In this document: piece after piece, positions 17,757-26,387 of the stretch
Position numbering within the stretch: the stretch's first letter is position 1
Layout: every line of letters begins with the position of its first letter
Source of the DNA: Sphingomonas caeni
GTDB taxonomy: Bacteria > Pseudomonadota > Alphaproteobacteria > Sphingomonadales > Sphingomonadaceae
NCBI RefSeq assembly: GCF_026013415.1
Contig: NZ_JAPDOK010000001.1
Coordinates: forward strand, 561,342-625,341
DNA: 64,000 nt
Reading direction: 5' to 3'
Notes under the pieces: model-generated
Seen by the model: only the letters and a program-made list of their open reading frames with translations
What the model was told of the DNA's origin: nothing
The model's database searches: none
Translations under genes and position numbers: made by a program

Positions 17757-18233
17757 CTATCCTCCCGCCAGCGCGCCCAGGGCCGCGCCCTCGACGCGCC
17801 ACCGCTCCCAGCCCGACACCTCCGCCGCGCCGATCGAGCGGTAGAAGCCCTTGCCCAGCTCGTTCCAGTCGAGCACCGACCATTCGAGCCGCGCCCCGCC
17901 GCGCTCGACCACCAGCGCGGCGAGCTTGGCCAGCAGCGCCCGCCCGAGTCCGCTCCCGCGCGCATGCGGCTCGACGAACAGATCCTCGAGATAGATGCCC
18001 GGCCGCCCCTCGAAGGTCGAGAAGGTCTGGAAATAGAGCGCGAAGCCCGATGCCACCCCGTCAATCTCCCCGATGATCACCTCCGCCGCCGGCCGCGGCC
18101 CGAACAGATGGCGCCGCAGCGTCTCGGGATCGAAGCGCACCTCGTGGAGCAGCTTCTCATAGTCCGCCAGCTTGCGGATGAACTCCGCCACCAGCTCGAA
18201 ATCTCCCGGCCCCGCCTCTCTTATGCTGATCAT
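17757..18233 (-). CDS. GNAT family N-acetyltransferase (diamine acetyltransferase-like)
   Basis: The 158-residue GNAT protein has the pattern of the spermidine/thialysine acetyltransferase group: IREAGPGDFELV at the start, FALYFQTFSTFEGRPGIYLEDLFVEPHARGSGLGRALL (acetyl-CoA-binding R/Q-x-x-G-x-G/A loop, about residues 90-100), then LEWSVLDWNELGKGFYRSIGA. The WNxxxxxFYRSIGA helix is typical of the group. Substrate may be a polyamine or amine-containing small molecule, but this is family inference. It is followed immediately by the TfoX-like gene. Confidence 0.82.
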   Translation of the reverse strand: MISIREAGPGDFELVAEFIRKLADYEKLLHEVRFDPETLRRHLFGPRPAAEVIIGEIDGVASGFALYFQTFSTFEGRPGIYLEDLFVEPHARGSGLGRALLAKLAALVVERGGARLEWSVLDWNELGKGFYRSIGAAEVSGWERWRVEGAALGALAGG

Positions 18234-18246
18234 GGCCCAATCTTCC

Positions 18247-19149
18247 TCAAGGTAACGCCGCCTCCGTATCCGCCGTGCCCGTTTTCCGCCGCGCCCCCCA
18301 GATGCACCCGCCGATGATCAGCGCCGCACCGCCCACGGTGAAGAGCGACACATGTTCGCCGAACACCAGATAGCCGAGCGCCATCGCCCAGAGGAACGAG
18401 GTATATTCGGTCGGCGCCAGATAGCTCGCCTCGCCCCGCGCATAGGCCCAGGAGAGGAGGAACAACGATGTCACCGCCAGCGCCGCGCCGAGCAGGATCG
18501 CGGGAACATGCTTCACGTCGGGCACCACCGCGTACCAGGGCGCGGCGAGCAGGAAGACCAGCGCGACCACCGCGCTCTGGAAAAAGGCGATCTCGGCCGG
18601 CCCCGCGACCTGGGCCTGCTGCCGCATCAGGATGATGTTCCACGCATAGCAGACCGCCGAAGCAAGGATCGCCGCCGCGCCGATCAGCGCCTCGTCGCCC
18701 AGGTTCGACCGCGCCTGCACGATCATGATCACGACCACGCCTGCGAACGCCACCAGCGACGCAAGCACGGTCCGCGGTCCGATCCGCTCGCCGAGCAGCA
18801 GCCCGGCGAGGAACAGCGACAGCAAGGGCGCGATGTAAGTGAGCGCGATCGCCTGCGCCATCGGCACCCGCGCCAGCCCCCAGAAGAACAGGAACGCCAT
18901 CAACGCGCCGAGCACGCTGCGCACCACATGGACCTTCATCACCGCCCGGCTCGGCCAGACCGGCTTGCGCAGCGCCCAGATGACGCCGCTGATCACCAGC
19001 GCCGCCAGGAAGCGCCAGAACAGCGCGTTATAGGTGCCGAGCGCCAGCGCCAGCCCCTTCATCACCGCGTCCATCAGCGAGAAGGTGAAGATGCCGAGCG
19101 CGCCCACGGCGAAGGCGAAGAGCGGGGAGGACTTCATGCCGGCGTTCAT
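18247..19149 (-). CDS. EamA/DMT-superfamily permease
   Basis: The 300-residue integral membrane protein has ten hydrophobic helices arranged as two EamA repeats. Typical elements are FSLMDAVMKGLA in helix 1, FWRFLAALVISG, ALTYIAPLLSLFLAGLLLGE at the end of the first half, and SYLAPTEYTSFLWAMALGYLVFGE in the second. Such proteins export or import small metabolites; the substrate is unknown. The start at 19149 overlaps the stop of the upstream small membrane protein (ATGA), so translation is coupled. Confidence 0.87.
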   Translation of the reverse strand: MNAGMKSSPLFAFAVGALGIFTFSLMDAVMKGLALALGTYNALFWRFLAALVISGVIWALRKPVWPSRAVMKVHVVRSVLGALMAFLFFWGLARVPMAQAIALTYIAPLLSLFLAGLLLGERIGPRTVLASLVAFAGVVVIMIVQARSNLGDEALIGAAAILASAVCYAWNIILMRQQAQVAGPAEIAFFQSAVVALVFLLAAPWYAVVPDVKHVPAILLGAALAVTSLFLLSWAYARGEASYLAPTEYTSFLWAMALGYLVFGEHVSLFTVGGAALIIGGCIWGARRKTGTADTEAALP

Positions 19150-19469
19150 TGGCGCCGCCGCCGCGCCCAGGGCGCGAGCACGCCCATCAGGATCGTATCG
19201 ACCATCAGCACCGCCGCGCTCGCCGCGAGGATCGACACGGTCACCCACAGCACTGGCGTGGCGATCTCCGGCCGTCCCACCGCGATGCTGATCAGCCGCA
19301 GCGCCAGCAGGATCATCGCCACCACCGCGATCCGCCGCGCCCAGCGCACCGCGAACCCCGCCCAGCCCGCCTCTCCGGCGAGCGCCACGACCAGATAGCG
19401 CGCCGCGAACAGCGCGGTGATCAGCATCACCGAGTCGCCGAACGCGACGATGGGTTGGGGCGCGGACAT
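19146..19469 (-). CDS. Small membrane protein of unknown function
   Basis: The 107-residue protein has three hydrophobic helices (about residues 10-30, 45-65, 72-92) and a basic C-terminal tail (APWARRRRQ). No family was recognised. Its stop overlaps the EamA start, so it heads a two-gene unit. It lies 60 bp upstream of the ispG stop region, on the same strand as ispG. Confidence 0.6.
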   Translation of the reverse strand: MSAPQPIVAFGDSVMLITALFAARYLVVALAGEAGWAGFAVRWARRIAVVAMILLALRLISIAVGRPEIATPVLWVTVSILAASAAVLMVDTILMGVLAPWARRRRQ

Positions 19470-19529
19470 GGAAGGCCGGTTAGCCGGGTGCGGAGCGAAA
19501 GACGAGGGGTCGCTTGACGTGCCGCCGAG

Positions 19530-20654
19530 CTATTCAGCGGCCTCCGCGCTGGTTGCATTCCCCGCCTCGATCTCGGCCGCCTTGGCCTCGACCAGCCTGA
19601 CGATATGCTCGATCATGTCGGCGTCCTGGACGTGATGGTCGGTGACGCCGCTCAGATAGACCATATGCTTGCCCGCGCCGCCGCCGGTGATGCCGATATC
19701 GGTCTCGCGCGCCTCGCCGGGGCCGTTGACCACGCAGCCGAGCACGCTGAGCGACATCGGCGTGCGAATATGCTGGAGCCGCTCCTCGAGCGCCTGCACC
19801 GTCCGGATCACATCGAACCCCTGCCGCGCGCAGCTGGGGCAGCTCACCACGCGAACGCCACGGTTGCGGATGCCGAGCGCCTTCAGGATCTCGAAGCCGA
19901 CGCGCACCTCTTCCTCGGGCTCGGCCGAGAGGCTCACCCGGATCGTATCACCGATCCCGTACCAGAGCAGGCTGCCGATCCCGATCGCGCTCTTCACCGT
20001 CCCGCCGACGAACCCGCCCGCCTCGGTGATCCCCAGATGCAGCGGGCAATCGACCTGATCGGCGAGCTGCTGATAGGCGGCGACCGCGAGGAACAGGTCG
20101 CTCGCCTTCACCGCGACCTTGAATTCGTGGAAGTCGCGGTCCTGGAGCAGCTTGATATGATCGAGCGCGGATTCGACCAGGGCCTCGGGGCAGGGTTCGC
20201 CATATTTTTCGAGCAGATCCTTTTCGAGGCTGCCCGCATTGACCCCGATCCGGATCGCGCAGCCATTGGCCTTGGCCGCATTGACCACCTCGTTCACGCG
20301 CTCGGCGGAGCCGATATTGCCCGGATTGATCCGCAGGCACGCGGCGCCCGCATCGGCCGCCTCGAGCGCGCGCTTATAGTGGAAATGGATATCCGCGACG
20401 ATCGGCACCCGGCTCGCGCGGACGATCTGCTTGAGCGCCGCGGTACTCTCCACATCGGGGCAGGAGACGCGGATGATGTCGACCCCGGCATCCTCGCAGC
20501 GGCGGATCTGGTCGATCGTCGCCTTCGCATCGGAGGTCGGCGTATTGGTCATGGTCTGCACCGTCACCGGCGCATCGCCCCCGACAGGGACATTGCCCAC
20601 CATGATCTGGCGGCAGGATCGACGCGCGATATCGCGCCACGGACGAACGGACAT
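19530..20654 (-). CDS. ispG: 4-hydroxy-3-methylbut-2-enyl-diphosphate synthase IspG
   Basis: The 374-residue [4Fe-4S] enzyme of the MEP isoprenoid pathway converts methylerythritol cyclodiphosphate to HMBPP. It shows the GcpE pattern: [20 protein letters not shown] at the start, the [10 protein letters not shown] segment, and the cluster-binding region CPSCARQG with a further Cys in [12 protein letters not shown]. The frame is open far upstream, but that part is a shadow of the neighbouring EAL gene, and alignment starts at SVRPWRDI, so 20654 is the start. It supplies precursors that UbiA also needs. Confidence 0.94.
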   Translation of the reverse strand: MSVRPWRDIARRSCRQIMVGNVPVGGDAPVTVQTMTNTPTSDAKATIDQIRRCEDAGVDIIRVSCPDVESTAALKQIVRASRVPIVADIHFHYKRALEAADAGAACLRINPGNIGSAERVNEVVNAAKANGCAIRIGVNAGSLEKDLLEKYGEPCPEALVESALDHIKLLQDRDFHEFKVAVKASDLFLAVAAYQQLADQVDCPLHLGITEAGGFVGGTVKSAIGIGSLLWYGIGDTIRVSLSAEPEEEVRVGFEILKALGIRNRGVRVVSCPSCARQGFDVIRTVQALEERLQHIRTPMSLSVLGCVVNGPGEARETDIGITGGGAGKHMVYLSGVTDHHVQDADMIEHIVRLVEAKAAEIEAGNATSAEAAE

Positions 20655-20686
20655 GGCCGCGATATAGCCCTGCGCGGGAGCCGAGG

Positions 20687-21958
20687 CTAGGCGGCGTCGC
20701 GGTGTTTCGGTGCAGGAACCGTGCGTTTTTCGGGTGCGGCCTGCGCACAGCCCAGCATCTGCTGCTGCGCCGCGACCAACGGCATCGGGCGGCTGAACAG
20801 ATAGCCCTGGCCGTAACTCACGCCGAGATCGCGCAGCACGTCGCGCTCCTCGGTGCGCTCGATCCCTTCGGCGACGAGCCGCGCGCCCACACGCTCCGCA
20901 AAACCCACCATCGCGCCCGCCAGCGCGCGCTTCGCGGAATCGCGGTCGATGTCGCGGACCAGGCTCATGTCGAGCTTGAGGATATCGGGCTGGAGCGCGA
21001 GGATATGGCGCAGGCTCGAATAGCCCGCCCCGAAATCGTCGATCGCGATCCGCGCATAGGGCCGGAGCGCCGCGAGCGCCGCTTCGAGCGCGGCATAATC
21101 CTCGATCCCCGAATGTTCGGTGACCTCGAGCACCAGATTGTCGAGCCGCGATCCGGCGAGCAACGGCAGCAACTCCTCCGACAGCGCGCTCTCGGGCGAG
21201 ACGTTGATCGACAGATAATGGCCCGGCGGCACATAGGCCGCGGCGGCCAGCGCGTTGCGGATCGCCGCCAGCTCCAGCTCGACGCCCATGCCGACTTCGA
21301 ACGCATCGTCGAACCATTCGTTGGGCGGCCGCTGCGAGGCATCGACGAAGCGCGCCAGCGCCTCGGCTCCCGCGCTCAGCCCGGTGTCGAGCGAATGGAT
21401 CGGCTGGAGGAAGATCGCCGGCTGACCTGAATCGATCGCCCCCCGCACCCGCGCGACCAGCCCGTCGCGCCGCGCATCCTGCGCGAGCTGCTGCTCGATC
21501 TGGCCGATCGCCAGCTCTGCAAAGGCGCGCACCGTGTTGAGGTCGCGCTCGGTCAGGCTGTAATCGGCGGTCTGGCTGAGGCAGCAGAAGCTGCCATAGA
21601 CGCTGCCGTCGCGCAGCCGCAGCGGCACGTTGATATGCGCGCCCACCGGCAGCGCCTGGACGATCGGTACCGTCATCGCGAGCTCGTGATCGGGCGCGTT
21701 GTGGATCAGCTCGGGCAGCCGGCCCTCGCGCACATAGTGGCAGATGCTGTGCTCGAGCGGCTCGCAATCGCCGGGCCTGGACGGGAGGTCGAGCTCCGAA
21801 TTGATATGGGTGAATTGCCGCTGATCGCCGACGAAGCGCGAGGCGAAGGCGATGTCCATGCCGAGATGGAGCCGGACGGCCTCGAGGATCGCATCGATCT
21901 GCGAGCGGCCCGGCTGCGCCCCGGCGCTGAGAAACCCCGCAAGGGGACTGGCTGACAT
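20687..21958 (-). CDS. GAF-EAL cyclic-di-GMP phosphodiesterase
   Basis: The 423-residue cytoplasmic protein has an N-terminal GAF sensor domain (about 15-165) and a C-terminal EAL domain (about 175-400). The EAL catalytic set is intact: [14 protein letters not shown] (Asn), LEVTEHSG (Glu), [10 protein letters not shown] (two Asp), LKLDMSLV (Lys), AEGIE (Glu) and [10 protein letters not shown] (Gln). It should therefore hydrolyse c-di-GMP. Input to the GAF domain is unknown. The start at 21958 has an SD (GTGGAGG), and SD plus start lie in the loop of a strong inverted repeat. It is downstream of and co-oriented with the LytTR gene. Confidence 0.87.
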   Translation of the reverse strand: MSASPLAGFLSAGAQPGRSQIDAILEAVRLHLGMDIAFASRFVGDQRQFTHINSELDLPSRPGDCEPLEHSICHYVREGRLPELIHNAPDHELAMTVPIVQALPVGAHINVPLRLRDGSVYGSFCCLSQTADYSLTERDLNTVRAFAELAIGQIEQQLAQDARRDGLVARVRGAIDSGQPAIFLQPIHSLDTGLSAGAEALARFVDASQRPPNEWFDDAFEVGMGVELELAAIRNALAAAAYVPPGHYLSINVSPESALSEELLPLLAGSRLDNLVLEVTEHSGIEDYAALEAALAALRPYARIAIDDFGAGYSSLRHILALQPDILKLDMSLVRDIDRDSAKRALAGAMVGFAERVGARLVAEGIERTEERDVLRDLGVSYGQGYLFSRPMPLVAAQQQMLGCAQAAPEKRTVPAPKHRDAA

Positions 21959-22009
21959 GGGAATTTCGCCTCCACCCGTTGGGCGCATCATCGGGCCAGT
22001 CCCCTTGCG
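21938..22009 (-). promoter_or_regulatory. Stem-loop bracketing the start of the GAF-EAL gene
   Basis: CGCAAGGGGACTGGC at 21938-21952 and GCCAGTCCCCTTGCG at 21995-22009 are perfect 15-bp complements. In the minus-strand transcript the first arm lies in the 5' leader and the second covers codons 3-7, leaving the SD and ATG in a 42-nt loop. This could control translation of the phosphodiesterase. A DNA-level operator is an alternative. Confidence 0.55.
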
Positions 22010-22041
22010 AAAGGGTGAAGACGGCCCGCCCGTACAGGAGG

Positions 22042-22863
22042 TCACAGCGCCGCGCGATACCGCCGGCTGCCGCGCAATTCGGTGCCGTTCCGCAGCGTCA
22101 CGGCGAAATCGCCGCTGCGGTCGGTCTCGATCTTCTCGACGGCGGCCTTGCGGACGATGCGGGTGCGGTGGATCCGCGCAAAGCCCGGCCCCAACCGCTC
22201 GGCCAAAGCCGCCAGCGTCGAGCGGTGCAGCAAGGTCCGCCCGCCCCAGCTGATCTCGACATAATTGCCCGCCGAGGACGCCCAGTCGATCGCATCGACC
22301 GGCACGCGGTGGGTGACGCTCCCGTCGCCGATCAGCAGCACGTCCACCTGCGGCTCGGACACCGGCCGCGCGAGCAGCCACTGCGCGAAGGCGACGAACG
22401 CCAGCACCATCAGATAGGTCGCGACGTCCTTGCGATATTCGTAGAGCAATTCCCCCGGCCAATCGCCGAAGTCATAGCTTTGGCCGGTGGCGGCATAGGC
22501 GAGCTTCCGGATCGCCACCATCGCCAGCACATGGACCAGCGACACCGGCACCGTCGCCAGCGCATGCAGCCCCGCGGCGACGGGCCAGGTGAAGCGCGGC
22601 GGGCGCAAGGCCGCGGCCAGCCACCAGAGCGGCGCGATCAGCGCAATCCAGACCGCGGCGCTGCTGAGCTGCCAGATCCAGACATTCGCCGCACTTTCAT
22701 GCCGCCCCAGCCGGGCAAAATCCGAGAGCGTCGATTCGACATTCGCGACCGACTGCGCCGCGATGAACAGCAATGCCCCGAGCGCGAGCCACAGGATGCG
22801 GCGGCGGCGCACGCCGCTCGTCCCTCTCCACCCGCCGCTCGTCCCAGCCGCTGTTCCGCTCAT
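22042..22863 (-). CDS. Membrane-anchored LytTR transcriptional regulator
   Basis: The 273-residue protein has four hydrophobic helices in its first 170 residues and a C-terminal LytTR DNA-binding domain (about 180-273). The domain shows [43 protein letters not shown], and RGSRRY. The ATG at 22863 was chosen; a GTG eight codons upstream is also in frame. No sensor kinase is adjacent. The membrane part may sense an envelope signal directly. It is divergent from an acyltransferase and upstream of the GAF-EAL gene. Confidence 0.82.
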   Translation of the reverse strand: MSGTAAGTSGGWRGTSGVRRRRILWLALGALLFIAAQSVANVESTLSDFARLGRHESAANVWIWQLSSAAVWIALIAPLWWLAAALRPPRFTWPVAAGLHALATVPVSLVHVLAMVAIRKLAYAATGQSYDFGDWPGELLYEYRKDVATYLMVLAFVAFAQWLLARPVSEPQVDVLLIGDGSVTHRVPVDAIDWASSAGNYVEISWGGRTLLHRSTLAALAERLGPGFARIHRTRIVRKAAVEKIETDRSGDFAVTLRNGTELRGSRRYRAAL

Positions 22864-22946
22864 CCCAGCCTGTCCGCCACCTCGCACAGTTCGATACCGG
22901 GCCCGAAGCCACCCCGCTAGCCATCCAGCTATCGACGGAGAGAAAT

Positions 22947-24146
22947 ATGGATCGCCATTACGGCATGGACTGGCTCAGGATCGGCGCGTTCGCGCTGCTG
23001 ATCTTCTATCATATCGGCATGTTCTTCGTGCCCTGGGGCTGGCACGTGAAGACCGCGCACCCGCTCGAATGGGTGACCGTGCCGATGCTCGCGAGCAATG
23101 CGTGGCGGCTGCCTTTGCTCTTCCTCGTCTCGGGCTATGCCAGCGCCGCCATGCTTGAAAAAGGAAATGGGCTCGGCAAGGGCGGCGGACTCGGCCGCTT
23201 CCTCGGCTCGCGCAGCGCAAGGCTGCTGATCCCGCTGGTCTTCGCCGCGATCGTCATCATCCCGGTCCAGCCCTGGATCGAGCTCCAGTTCAAGCACGGC
23301 TACACCGCCGGCTTCTGGCATTTCTGGGCCCACAACTATTTCCGCTTCGGCAAGCTCGACGGGATCGTGATGCCGACCTGGCAGCATCTCTGGTTCGTCG
23401 TCTATCTCTGGGTCTACACGCTCGCGCTGGTGCTGCTCCTCGCGGTCACTCCCCGGCGGCTACGGGAATGGCTCACCCGCATCGCCGACCGCGTCTTCGC
23501 CGGGCCCGGCGTGCTGCTGGTCCCCATCGCCCTCTTCCTCGTCCATCTCGGCCTCAGCTGGCCCGGACAGGAGGAGACCCACGCGCTGGTCGATGACGGG
23601 ATGGCGCACCGCATCTATTTCAGCGTCTTCCTGTTCGGCGTGTTCCTCCGCAACGCGCCCCTCACCTGGGAGGCGGTCCGCCGCTGGTGGAAGGCCGCCG
23701 CCATCGCCGCGCTGGCGGGGTTTGCCGTGGTCGCCGCGGTCGACCTCAGCCTGCTCGACCCGATCCTGCCCGGCGCCGCGCCCCAGCATGTCCTGTTCGA
23801 AGTCGCCCGCATCTTCCAGGGCTGGGGCACCATCGTCGCGCTGATCGGCATCGCCGACCGCTGGTGGAACCGCGATCATCCGCTCCGGGCGATGCTCACC
23901 GAGGCGGTTTTCCCCTTCTACATCATCCACCAGACGATCATCGTCGTGACCGGCTGGTACCTGCTCCCCCTCGCTTTGCCCGCGCTCGCCGAGTTCGCCA
24001 TCCTGCTCCCCGCAACCGTCATCGGCTGCTGGCTATTCTACTGGATCGGCCGGCGCATCGTCCCGCTCCGCCCGCTGATCGGGCTGCGGCTGGCAAGCCC
24101 GCAGCGATCTGCTAAGGCGGCGGCGCAACCCCCGGGAGTGCCGTGA
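22947..24146 (+). CDS. Acyltransferase-3 family membrane protein
   Basis: The 399-residue integral membrane protein has about ten helices. It begins with the acyltransferase-3 signature MDWLRIGAFALLIFYH (the catalytic-type His at the end of helix 1), then WRLPLLFLVSGYAS, SRSARLLIPLVF and, late, FPFYIIHQTIIV. Members move acyl groups to sugars or glucans at the membrane; OpgC-like proteins are one subgroup. An SD (ACGGAGAG) precedes the ATG at 22947; longer starts run into the LytTR gene promoter. It may be a target of the divergent LytTR regulator (inference). Confidence 0.85.
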   Translation: MDRHYGMDWLRIGAFALLIFYHIGMFFVPWGWHVKTAHPLEWVTVPMLASNAWRLPLLFLVSGYASAAMLEKGNGLGKGGGLGRFLGSRSARLLIPLVFAAIVIIPVQPWIELQFKHGYTAGFWHFWAHNYFRFGKLDGIVMPTWQHLWFVVYLWVYTLALVLLLAVTPRRLREWLTRIADRVFAGPGVLLVPIALFLVHLGLSWPGQEETHALVDDGMAHRIYFSVFLFGVFLRNAPLTWEAVRRWWKAAAIAALAGFAVVAAVDLSLLDPILPGAAPQHVLFEVARIFQGWGTIVALIGIADRWWNRDHPLRAMLTEAVFPFYIIHQTIIVVTGWYLLPLALPALAEFAILLPATVIGCWLFYWIGRRIVPLRPLIGLRLASPQRSAKAAAQPPGVP

Positions 24147-25129
24147 TGCGCCTCTTCCTTTTGCTGCTCGGAGCCTTGCTGATGTCCTCGCCCGCCAACG
24201 CCCAGGTCCGCCCCAAATGGACGCTGGTGATCCATGGCGGCGCCGGGATCATCGAGCGCGACCGCGTCACCCCCGAGCAGGAAACGGGCGTCCGCGCCGG
24301 GCTCCAGGCCGCGCTCGACGCGGGAACCAAGGTGCTCGAAGCGGGCGGCAGCGCGGTCGACGCGGTCGAGGCGGCGGTGAAAATCCTCGAGGACGACCCG
24401 CACTTCAACGCCGGGCGCGGCGCGGTCTTCACCTGGGACGGCAAGAACGAACTCGATTCGGCGATCATGGACGGCCGCACCCGCGCCGCCGGTGCGGTCG
24501 CGGGGAGCACCACCACCCGCCACCCGGTCAGCCTTGCCCGCGCGGTGATGGAGGCGGGCCCGCACGTCATGCTCTCGGGCGCCGGTGCCGACCAGTTCGC
24601 GCGCGAGCACGGCCTCGAACAGGTCGACAACAGCTTTTTCGGCACCCCCGAGCGCCGCCGCCAGCTCGAAGTCCTCAAGTCGCAACAGTCCAACTGGTTC
24701 GACGTCGATCTGAAGTACGGCACGGTCGGCGCGGTCGCGATGGACATGCACGGCAATGTCGCCGCCGCCACCTCGACCGGCGGGCTCACCGGCAAGCGCT
24801 GGGGCCGGATCGGCGATTCCCCGATCATCGGCGCGGGTACCTATGCCGACAACCGCGCCTGCGCGATCTCGGCCACGGGCGCCGGCGAATTCTTCATCCG
24901 CGAAGGCGTCGCGCACGAAATCTGCGCGCGCATCCGCTTCAAGGGCGAGACCGCGAAACAGGCCGCCGACACCGTCATGGCCGAGACCAAGGCGCTGGGC
25001 GGCAGCGGCGGCGTGATCGTGGTCTCGCCGACCGGCGAGATGGCATGGAGCTTCAACACCCCCGGCATGTACCGCGCCAAGGCGTCGGCGGGCGGTGAAC
25101 GCGTCATCGCCTTTTACGGCGAGGACTAG
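24146..25129 (+). CDS. Exported isoaspartyl peptidase/L-asparaginase (Ntn hydrolase)
   Basis: The 327-residue product has a signal peptide (MRLFLLLLGALLMSSPANA) followed by a type-2 asparaginase fold. It has TLVIHGGAG at the mature start, the HFNAGRGAVF substrate loop near 92-101, LDSAIMDG, and the autoprocessing site at YGT193VGAVA, where Thr193 becomes the N-terminal nucleophile of the beta chain. TSTGGLTGK and SATGAGEFFIRE follow as in the family. It likely cleaves isoaspartyl dipeptides or asparagine in the periplasm. ATG at 24146 was preferred over the GTG at 24143 because of SD spacing; it overlaps the preceding stop. Confidence 0.88.
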   Translation: MRLFLLLLGALLMSSPANAQVRPKWTLVIHGGAGIIERDRVTPEQETGVRAGLQAALDAGTKVLEAGGSAVDAVEAAVKILEDDPHFNAGRGAVFTWDGKNELDSAIMDGRTRAAGAVAGSTTTRHPVSLARAVMEAGPHVMLSGAGADQFAREHGLEQVDNSFFGTPERRRQLEVLKSQQSNWFDVDLKYGTVGAVAMDMHGNVAAATSTGGLTGKRWGRIGDSPIIGAGTYADNRACAISATGAGEFFIREGVAHEICARIRFKGETAKQAADTVMAETKALGGSGGVIVVSPTGEMAWSFNTPGMYRAKASAGGERVIAFYGED

Positions 25130-25134
25130 CGCGG

Positions 25135-25310
25135 ATCGACATTCGGCCTTCTTGACTCCCCTCCCTGCAAGGGAGGGGTAGGGGGTGGGTGGCGAGCGAA
25201 GCGAGCGAGCCGTTCGGTTGAAGCTAAAGAAAAGGCGGGGCATCGAGCGCCGCCTTTTCTCACCCACCCCTAACCCCTCCCTTGCAGGGAGGGGAATCCC
25301 GAATGTCGAT
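25135..25310. repeat. Intergenic palindromic repeat, family A-like copy 3
   Basis: Outer arms ATCGACATTCGG (25135-25146) and CCGAATGTCGAT (25299-25310) match perfectly. Inside are CCCCTCCCTGCAAGGGAGGGG hairpin arms on both sides and a GGCGAGCGAAGCGAGCG block. Together with repeat B2 it fills the 409-bp gene-free stretch between the asparaginase and nuclease genes. Confidence 0.7.
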
Positions 25311-25327
25311 ACAACCTACCCCAGCCC

Positions 25328-25490
25328 TTGAAATGTTGGATTTCGCCTGCTTGGCTCGCCCAGCCGGAAGCCCGGCCGCTCTTTGACACCGTCGATCCGC
25401 GCCGGACGTTGCCGGCATTCCCCTCCGGGACCGTGGAGCGAAAAACACGCATGGGGCTAACTTTCGCCTAACCTTCCACATGCTGGGACG
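25328..25490 (+). repeat. Dispersed intergenic repeat, family B copy 2
   Basis: The core at 25328-25398 repeats GGATTTCGCCTGCTTGGCT...CCGCTCTTTGA...GTCGATCC. The tail contains CTAACTTTCGCCTAAC and CCACATGCTGGGAC, shared with copies 3 and 4. Unlike the other copies it stands in a head-to-tail gene space, ending about 50 bp before the S1/P1 nuclease start, so it could contribute a promoter or leader there. Confidence 0.8.
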
Positions 25491-25538
25491 GACGGCTCCC
25501 GCTTTCGCCGCGATGCCGACCGGAGTAGGCCTGACGTC

Positions 25539-26387
25539 ATGATTCGTCGCATCCTCCCCCTCCTCGCCGCGCTCGCCGCGCTCCTCCCCTCGCCGGCCAT
25601 GGCCTATTGGGAGTTCGGCCACGAGACCGTCGCCGCGATCGCCTACAGGAACGTCACCCCGCAGGTGCGCGCCGCGATCGACCGGATGCTCGCCCGCTCC
25701 GCGCTGATGCAGACCCCCAAATGCCCCGCGCGCACGATCGAGGAAGCCAGCATCTGGGCCGATTGCATCAAGACGCTGGGCCCGCGCTTCAGCTATGCGT
25801 TCAGCTGGCACTATCAGAACGTCAATATCTGCAAGCCCTTCGACCTGAAAGGGGCCTGCAAGGACGGCAATTGCGTCTCGGCGCAGATCGACCGCGACGT
25901 GAAGATTTTGAAGGACGCGGGCATTCCCCTGAGCGAACGCATCCAGGCGCTCGCCTTCCTCGTCCATTTCGTCGGCGACCTGCACCAGCCGCTTCACGCG
26001 GGCGACCGCGGCGATCTGGGCGGCAACCAGGTCAAGGCGGCCTACGGCATCTACGCGCCCGAGCGCTTCAACCTGCACAGCGTGTGGGACGGCCCCCTCG
26101 CCGAGCGCGCGATCACCGACGGCCCCCCCTTGGTCCGCGCCTATAGCGATGCCGAACGTGGCCCGGTGTGGATCGGCACCACCGAGGACTGGAGCCGCGA
26201 GAATTGGCAGGTCGCGCACGACTTCGCCTATGCGACCGCGGCCGGGGGCGATCCGTGCGGCCCGCTCCCGCCGCGCGCCGTGCTCGACGATGCGACGATC
26301 GCGAAGCTGGTCCCCCCGGCGCGGCTCCAGGTGCTGCGCGGCGGCCTGCGCCTCGCCCGGCTATTGGACGAGGCGCTCGGCTCCTAG
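25539..26387 (+). CDS. Exported S1/P1-type nuclease
   Basis: The 282-residue protein has a signal peptide (MIRRILPLLAALAALLPSPA) followed by the S1/P1 nuclease fold, a zinc-dependent phosphodiesterase that cuts single-stranded nucleic acids and removes 3'-phosphates. Zn ligands are recognisable: the Trp and His of YWEFGHE near the mature start, SWHYQN, and HFVGDLHQPLHAGDRGDLGGN near 147-167, with a later FNLHSVWD. The Trp that should become the amino-terminal Zn ligand is preceded by Tyr, so cleavage must fall between them if the canonical site forms. Its stop overlaps that of the convergent hydrolase. Confidence 0.88.
   Translation: MIRRILPLLAALAALLPSPAMAYWEFGHETVAAIAYRNVTPQVRAAIDRMLARSALMQTPKCPARTIEEASIWADCIKTLGPRFSYAFSWHYQNVNICKPFDLKGACKDGNCVSAQIDRDVKILKDAGIPLSERIQALAFLVHFVGDLHQPLHAGDRGDLGGNQVKAAYGIYAPERFNLHSVWDGPLAERAITDGPPLVRAYSDAERGPVWIGTTEDWSRENWQVAHDFAYATAAGGDPCGPLPPRAVLDDATIAKLVPPARLQVLRGGLRLARLLDEALGS

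Noticed and set aside
20655..21767. Long in-frame N-terminal extension of ispG giving a protein of about 745 residues
   Set aside because: The extension is Arg/Ala-rich, lies antiphase over the well-supported EAL gene on the same strand, and IspG homology begins at the internal Met at 20654.
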